From an uncultured Desulfomonile sp. (lineage in GTDB: Bacteria > Desulfobacterota > Desulfomonilia > Desulfomonilales > Desulfomonilaceae): a stretch of DNA of 12,619 nt. The notes beneath the pieces were generated by a model. It was given only the letters and a program-made list of their open reading frames with translations. It did no database searches and was not told the DNA's origin. The stretch is taken from the NCBI GenBank assembly GCA_937915285.1, contig CALDNG010000368.1, positions 1 to 12,619 of the forward strand, read 5' to 3'. Below are positions 8,987 to 12,619 of this stretch, one piece after another. The translations under genes were made by a program, and so were the position numbers. Each line of letters starts with the position of its first letter. The stretch's first letter is position 1.

Positions 8987-9495
8987 TTTTTAGCCTCTTT
9001 GTTTGTTTATGTTGTCAGCCAGATGAGACATTGGCCTTGGGATGACCGGTTGAGAATTTTATTTTTTACATGGAAAAGAAGGCAACGCCAATAAATGGAT
9101 AACTCGCTATGCTCTGTGTCAGGCTTGGTCAAACTAGATGGGGCAAGAGCCGCATTCGCATACACCTCTATGTTAAAAATAGTCTCCACAGGTGGTTAGG
9201 CGCCCTATTTCAACTCATGTCCTAACATACATCCACTTTCCCTGGAGTTAAAACCCGGACAACCCGGAACTCTCTTCGTGTTGCAGTCAGAACAAATCCC
9301 CAATAAATAAAAACTAGCACGAATAAGTCCAAATTTCCACGGGAAATAAGGGTTGGGAGATCTGAAGAGAATCAAGAGCTTTCATGCGGCACTTGATATT
9401 AAGGAATGGCTTCCGCAATATGATATCATAGAGCCAACTGGGTTTTGCCCATTCGGATTCAATAATCACAGAACGTCTCCAGATTAGTCAAAATT
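8987..9495. other. Divergent intergenic region between MFS and radical SAM genes
   Basis: About 509 bases with promoters expected in both directions. Leftward, TTGGCG with TAAAAA 17 bases on (minus strand, about 9092-9064) is a weak candidate for the MFS gene. Rightward, TTGCAG (9281-9286) with TAAATA at 17-base spacing (9304-9309) is a weak candidate. A 9-base near-perfect tandem repeat (AACCCGGAC then AACCCGGAA) lies at 9252-9269. The right end may hold a 44-codon ORF, listed separately. I see no RNA gene or mobile element. Confidence 0.5.
9353..9487 (+). CDS. Possible small ORF (44 aa) just upstream of the radical SAM gene
   Basis: A TTG start at 9353 follows an in-frame TAA (9347-9349) and reads 44 codons to TAG (9485-9487). 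The peptide starts MGDLKRIKSFHAALDIKEW and ends near PTGFCPFGFNNHRTSPD. The stop is 8 bases before the GTG and 17 before the ATG of the radical SAM gene, a spacing that fits translational coupling. Codon choice looks ordinary for the window. Against it: the start is a rare TTG with only a poorly placed GGGA/AAGGG upstream, and I recognise no family. It could be a small peptide gene, a leader, the decayed 3' end of an older gene, or chance. Confidence 0.22.
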   Translation: MGDLKRIKSFHAALDIKEWLPQYDIIEPTGFCPFGFNNHRTSPD

Positions 9496-10566
9496 GTGGG
9501 CAATATGGATTCAAGAAAATTCCAGCTATTTCAGATCGAACCAACAACACGCTGCAACCTGAACTGCGTGATGTGTCCATGGAAGGATATTCACGTTTCA
9601 GGATGTGACATGAAACTGGACTTGTTCAGAAATATCTCAAAATACTTCAGCCAGGTCTCAGAAATAGATCTCACCGGTTCGGGAGAACCTCTAATGAATC
9701 CGGATCTGAATGAAATGGTCGGAATATCCAGAGAATCTGGATGCAGAGTTGGGTTCAGCACGAATGGAATGCTTCTGGTCCCGACGTTAGCCAAGGAATT
9801 AATCAGCGCCGGCCTGGACTGGGTTGCCGTATCCATTGACGCGGCCAGAGAAAAAACCTACGCAAGCATCAGGGTTGGTGGTGATCTCGGCCTGGTTTTG
9901 CACAACCTGGAATATCTAAAGAGTCAGCGGCAAAAACAGAATAAGCGGTCTCCGAAACTAATGATATTCTTTGTCATGATGAAACAAAACTACCATGAAT
10001 TACCAAAACTTATTGAAATTGCCTCCAGATTGGAAGTTGATGTAGTGGTGGCCAAGCACCTGGATGTCATCTCAAGTTCAGTTCATGACAAAAAACGCAT
10101 ATTCGACTGTTCAGAGTTGGGCATGACAGGAGAAGACCTGGATAAAGTCCTCGAGGACGCTAAATCTCGAGCGTATTCATCGGGAATTAAATTGCGGATA
10201 TACCAGGTGACAGACTATGAAAACGCCATCTGTGAGCAGAATCCACTTAAAACCCTTTTCGTGTCGGTTCACGGAGAGGTCAGTCCTTGCATAAGTCTGG
10301 CTTACATGCGACAGAGATATTTTAAGGGAATCAGGATCAAAACCCCACTGATTCGCTTTGGGAATGTCAAACACTCCGACATAATGAGTATTTTTGATTC
10401 CAAAGAATATGTTGGGTTCAGAAGGACGTTTGAGCAACGGTCGGCTCGGTCAATATTCTCAGCGATAAATTCTTTATTGAAAAATTTCAACAATGTTCAA
10501 TTATCTAAGGTAATTCCTACTGCTCCGCAGGGTTGCAGACACTGTTACAATCTTTACGAAATGTAA
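9496..10566 (+). CDS. Radical SAM protein with short SPASM/twitch-like C-terminus
   Basis: A radical SAM enzyme of 356 residues. The [4Fe-4S]-SAM motif is CX3CX2C at C20, C24, C27 (TTRCNLNCVMC), just after a short beta strand. GSGEPLMNPD (61-70) is the GGEP-like SAM-binding motif, and the TIM-barrel half-repeat continues (STNGMLL, VSIDAA). The C-terminal part has C246-X13-G-X4-C265 and a final CRHC pair (C347, C350). These four cysteines suit one auxiliary Fe-S cluster, as in SPASM/twitch maturases. The CxxCYNLYEM ending resembles the C..CYK.YG ending of tungsten-cofactor oxidoreductase maturase-like proteins, but no oxidoreductase is in view. The substrate is unknown; peptide, cofactor or cell-envelope modification are all possible. 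The start is uncertain: GTG 9496 is the longest form, while ATG 9505 has a weak GTGGG 4 bases before it and is as likely. In-frame TAA at 9463 bounds it. Confidence 0.88.
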   Translation: MGNMDSRKFQLFQIEPTTRCNLNCVMCPWKDIHVSGCDMKLDLFRNISKYFSQVSEIDLTGSGEPLMNPDLNEMVGISRESGCRVGFSTNGMLLVPTLAKELISAGLDWVAVSIDAAREKTYASIRVGGDLGLVLHNLEYLKSQRQKQNKRSPKLMIFFVMMKQNYHELPKLIEIASRLEVDVVVAKHLDVISSSVHDKKRIFDCSELGMTGEDLDKVLEDAKSRAYSSGIKLRIYQVTDYENAICEQNPLKTLFVSVHGEVSPCISLAYMRQRYFKGIRIKTPLIRFGNVKHSDIMSIFDSKEYVGFRRTFEQRSARSIFSAINSLLKNFNNVQLSKVIPTAPQGCRHCYNLYEM

Positions 10567-10577
10567 GATGAATAGAG

Positions 10578-10618
10578 AAAAAATAGCTTGAAAAAATTTA
10601 GTTTTGTTGTCAAGCTAT
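10578..10618 (-). terminator. Inverted repeat with a T-tract on the minus strand
   Basis: ATAGCTTGA (10583-10591) and TCAAGCTAT (10610-10618) form a perfect 9-bp stem with an 18-base loop, directly after the radical SAM stop. On the minus strand the stem is followed by five T; on the plus strand no T-tract follows. As an intrinsic terminator it would act on leftward transcription, although both flanking genes read rightward. It may instead stabilise the 3' end of the radical SAM mRNA or be a protein site. The stem is AT-rich and weak. Confidence 0.35.
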
Positions 10619-10702
10619 GCTCAGACTTAAGCCGCTGATCCAGCGTTTTGAGTCACCCCTTCCCCTCATTATTATTACATTTAGTCGCAGGGAGGTTAAT
10701 AG

Positions 10703-12241
10703 ATGTCTCAGAAACAATCTCAATGGGCAGCGCTCATTCGGACTGAAGACTGGCTGGCAGTGTGGTTGGGACTTTTAATCATCGCTCTTGTCATAGGAGG
10801 ACTGACCATAAAGATCCCTCGGTTCAAGTGGGCGACGGATGGTGAGTTTAAAACCCGTTCCATCCAGGCTTTGTCGTCATTGGAAGTGATAGCGAAGACT
10901 GCGGGAGAGAAAGGAGAATCTGCGCTGCAGAACCAGGCAGTCGCGCTCAAAGGAGTCATTGAAAAAGGTGACCGTAAAGCGGTTTCTGACGCCGCGAAGA
11001 AATTTCAGGAATCAGCTAAGGCGACAAAAGACCCCTCACTGAAAAAGAAGGCTTCAGCGATAGGCAAAGAAGTAGGAGATAGCGCATCCAACATTGTAGG
11101 GAATGTATTCTCCTCTGAAAATGTGATGCGTGCGGTGTATCTCGGGCTGGGAATGCTCGTCCTGAGCGCCATCGCATTGGCCCTCATGTCAGTAAATCCT
11201 TTCAGTTTTGCCATTGGTTTTCCGATGGTATTTTTTCTGGCCTTGCTGTCATTATTCCTCGCCGGTAATCAGACAGTAAACTATTACGGACTGGAATATG
11301 TGTTGTGGTGTCTCGTAATCGGGCTCTTTATCAGCAACATAATAGGCCTGCCCAAGTGGCTTGAGCCGGCAGTCCGAACTGAGTTCTACATCAAGACAGG
11401 CTTGGTCATTCTTGGGGCAAACATACTTTTCGGAGAAATCCTGGAAGCCGGTTCTCTGGGCATGATTCAGGGGGTCCTTGTGGTGACGGTTATCTGGTAT
11501 TCAACATACTGGATTTGCAAGAAACTCAAGCTGGATGATGAATTTGCGGCCCTGCTTTCTAGCGCTGTTTCCATCTGCGGAGTTTCAGCGGCTATCGCGA
11601 CTTCCGGGGCCATCAAAGGCGACCCAAAGAAGCTTAGTTACACCACATCTCTGGTCCTCATTTGCGCTGTGCCAATGCTGGTCTTGCAGCCTCTAATCTC
11701 GAAATGGTTCGGGATTCCGGATGAGGTAGCGGGGGCTTGGTTAGGAGGGACTCTCGATACAAGCGGATCGGTCGTCGCAGCGGGCGCTCTCGTCAGTGAC
11801 ACAGCGATGAAGGTGGGCGTCATAGTCAAGATGTCACAGAACGTTCTGATTGGTTTCGCAGCCTTCATACTCGCAGTGGTCTGGACTTACAAGAAGGCTG
11901 AGGAAGTTCCTGGAGGAGAGAAACCTGGTCTGATGGAGATTTGGATTAGATTCCCTAAATTCGTCCTCGGTTTCATGGGCGTATCTCTTTTATTCTCTTT
12001 TGTTTTGAGCCCGGCAGTGGTTGGGGCAACAAAAAGCATGTTAGGTGGCATCCGCACAATGTGGTTCGCTCTGGCTTTTACATCCATCGGACTTGAAACG
12101 AATTTCCGCGAAATATCAACCATGGGAGGTGGAAGGCCGGCTTTGGGCTTCCTTGCAGGTCAGGGGCTGAACATAATCTGGACACTGATTCTGGCCTACC
12201 TGATTTTTGGTGGCTATCTGTTCCCTGTGCCTAAGTTCTAA
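10703..12241 (+). CDS. YeiH-family putative sulfate exporter-type transporter with N-terminal extension
   Basis: An integral membrane protein of 512 residues. The C-terminal two thirds match the YeiH/UPF0324 (Cons_hypoth698) family: YIKTGLVILGANILFGEIL (229-247), the SICGVSAAIATSGAIKG signature (290-306), GGTLDTSGSVVAAG (348-361), and a late ALAFTSIGLETNFREIS segment. 'Sulfate exporter' is the family label and is not well proven. Usual members have about 340 residues. Here an extra N-terminus adds EDWLAVWLGLL followed by TM1 (about 16-36) and an Ala/Lys/Ser-rich, probably helical soluble stretch (about 55-130), before the helices that begin near 143. An extension starting with a DWxAVWLG motif is, from memory, common in anaerobic Desulfobacterota members. 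The ATG has a strong GGGAGG 7 bases upstream (10690-10695). The gene ends in a clear terminator and seems monocistronic, 136 bases after the radical SAM gene. Confidence 0.9.
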   Translation: MSQKQSQWAALIRTEDWLAVWLGLLIIALVIGGLTIKIPRFKWATDGEFKTRSIQALSSLEVIAKTAGEKGESALQNQAVALKGVIEKGDRKAVSDAAKKFQESAKATKDPSLKKKASAIGKEVGDSASNIVGNVFSSENVMRAVYLGLGMLVLSAIALALMSVNPFSFAIGFPMVFFLALLSLFLAGNQTVNYYGLEYVLWCLVIGLFISNIIGLPKWLEPAVRTEFYIKTGLVILGANILFGEILEAGSLGMIQGVLVVTVIWYSTYWICKKLKLDDEFAALLSSAVSICGVSAAIATSGAIKGDPKKLSYTTSLVLICAVPMLVLQPLISKWFGIPDEVAGAWLGGTLDTSGSVVAAGALVSDTAMKVGVIVKMSQNVLIGFAAFILAVVWTYKKAEEVPGGEKPGLMEIWIRFPKFVLGFMGVSLLFSFVLSPAVVGATKSMLGGIRTMWFALAFTSIGLETNFREISTMGGGRPALGFLAGQGLNIIWTLILAYLIFGGYLFPVPKF

Positions 12242-12277
12242 AATTCGCTAATTATACGAATAGAGTCATGATGACCG

Positions 12278-12325
12278 ATGGCTCATTTGGCACGGACTTG
12301 TCGCCAAATGAGCCATTTCTTTATT
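12278..12325 (+). terminator. Strong intrinsic terminator after the YeiH-family gene
   Basis: ATGGCTCATTTGGC (12278-12291) and GCCAAATGAGCCAT (12303-12316) form a perfect 14-bp stem with an 11-base loop, followed by the T-rich tract TTCTTTATTT. It starts 36 bases past the stop codon. It separates the transporter from the response regulator. Confidence 0.88.
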
Positions 12326-12350
12326 TGGTAATAGAAATGAGCTATCCTGA

Positions 12351-12380
12351 TTGACGAAAATATGATCATCATGTGTTAAT
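12351..12380 (+). promoter_or_regulatory. Possible sigma-70 promoter of the response regulator gene
   Basis: TTGACG (12351-12356, 5 of 6) and GTTAAT (12375-12380, 4 of 6) are 18 bases apart, after the terminator and about 33 bases before the regulator ATG. The palindromic TGATCA-containing stretch ATGATCATCAT lies in the spacer and could be an operator. Tentative. Confidence 0.35.
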
Positions 12381-12413
12381 TTGAAAATCACTGATCGATG
12401 CCATGAGGTTTTC

Positions 12414-12619
12414 ATGCAATCTTTTCAGACGGTCTTGGTAATTGACGACGAGACATCTATACGGGAAACTTTGGAAATGTTTTTGCGTGAAAAGGGTCTG
12501 ATCGTTTATCAGGCCGGAGCCGGATATGAGGGTTACAAGAAATACCTGGAATCGAATCCTTCAGTGGTAATCCTCGACATCAGATTGCCTGATATCTCCG
12601 GCCTGGAAGTGCTTAAAAA
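12414..12619 (+). CDS. Response regulator receiver domain, probably NtrC-type (3' end outside window)
   Basis: The first 68 codons of a response regulator are visible; the rest is past the window edge. The receiver fold starts VLVIDDE with acidic pair D11/D12, and the phospho-acceptor is D55 in VVILDIRLPD, followed by ISGLEVLK. The alpha-1 sequence RETLEMFLREKG and the DIRLPDISGLE loop are typical of sigma-54-activating NtrC-family regulators, but the AAA+ and DNA-binding parts cannot be seen, so that class is inference. The ATG at 12414 has GAGG 5 bases before it. An ATG at 12403 is in another frame. It is the only free-standing receiver near the two hybrid kinases, which lie on the opposite strand beyond several genes, so pairing is only a possibility. 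Confidence 0.88.
   Translation, partial: MQSFQTVLVIDDETSIRETLEMFLREKGLIVYQAGAGYEGYKKYLESNPSVVILDIRLPDISGLEVLK

Noticed and set aside
9007..9189. 60-codon minus-strand ORF ending just before the MFS gene
   Set aside because: GTG start without a ribosome site, no recognisable domain and composition like non-coding DNA.
12243..12261. ATTCG-N9-CGAAT inverted repeat after the YeiH-family stop
   Set aside because: Short 5-bp arms in AT-rich sequence directly before a strong terminator; chance is likely.

Overview
The window looks like chromosome from a moderate-GC, multi-domain-signalling bacterium. The best guess is a sulfate-reducing or syntrophic member of the Desulfobacterota (old Deltaproteobacteria). 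The reasons are large hybrid histidine kinases with HDFNN-type H-boxes and stacked PAS domains, a secreted TPR protein of the kind that usually leads into a CHAT domain, and a YeiH-type transporter with an extra N-terminal domain. This placement is inference from gene style, not a database match.

Left part, minus strand (about 8986 down to 1): four genes read leftward. They are an MFS transporter (8986-7745), a soluble hybrid kinase REC-PAS-HisKA-HATPase-REC (7664-5730), a membrane hybrid kinase dCache-HAMP-PAS x4-HisKA-HATPase-REC (5525-1764), and a secreted TPR-repeat protein that leaves the window at base 1. The TPR gene is open through all 570 codons. A GC hairpin with a U-tract and a TTGACA box lie between the two kinases, so the membrane kinase and TPR gene may form their own transcription unit, separate from the MFS and soluble kinase genes.

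Middle (8987-9495): a divergent intergenic region. Its right end holds a possible 44-codon ORF that stops 8 bases before the first possible start of the next gene.

Right part, plus strand: a radical SAM protein with a short SPASM/twitch-like C-terminus (9496-10566), a YeiH-family 'putative sulfate exporter' with an unusual N-terminal extension (10703-12241) and a very good intrinsic terminator (12278-12325), then the first 68 codons of a response-regulator receiver domain (from 12414) that resembles NtrC-type regulators.

Neither kinase has a DNA-binding output domain of its own. The regulator starting at 12414 is the only free-standing receiver in view and is a possible but unproven partner. 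I saw no tRNA, rRNA, CRISPR array, insertion sequence or phage gene. Nothing here proves a new system. The most unusual items are the short ORF in front of the radical SAM gene, the degenerate receiver domains of the soluble kinase, and the kinase pair next to a secreted TPR/probable CHAT protein.
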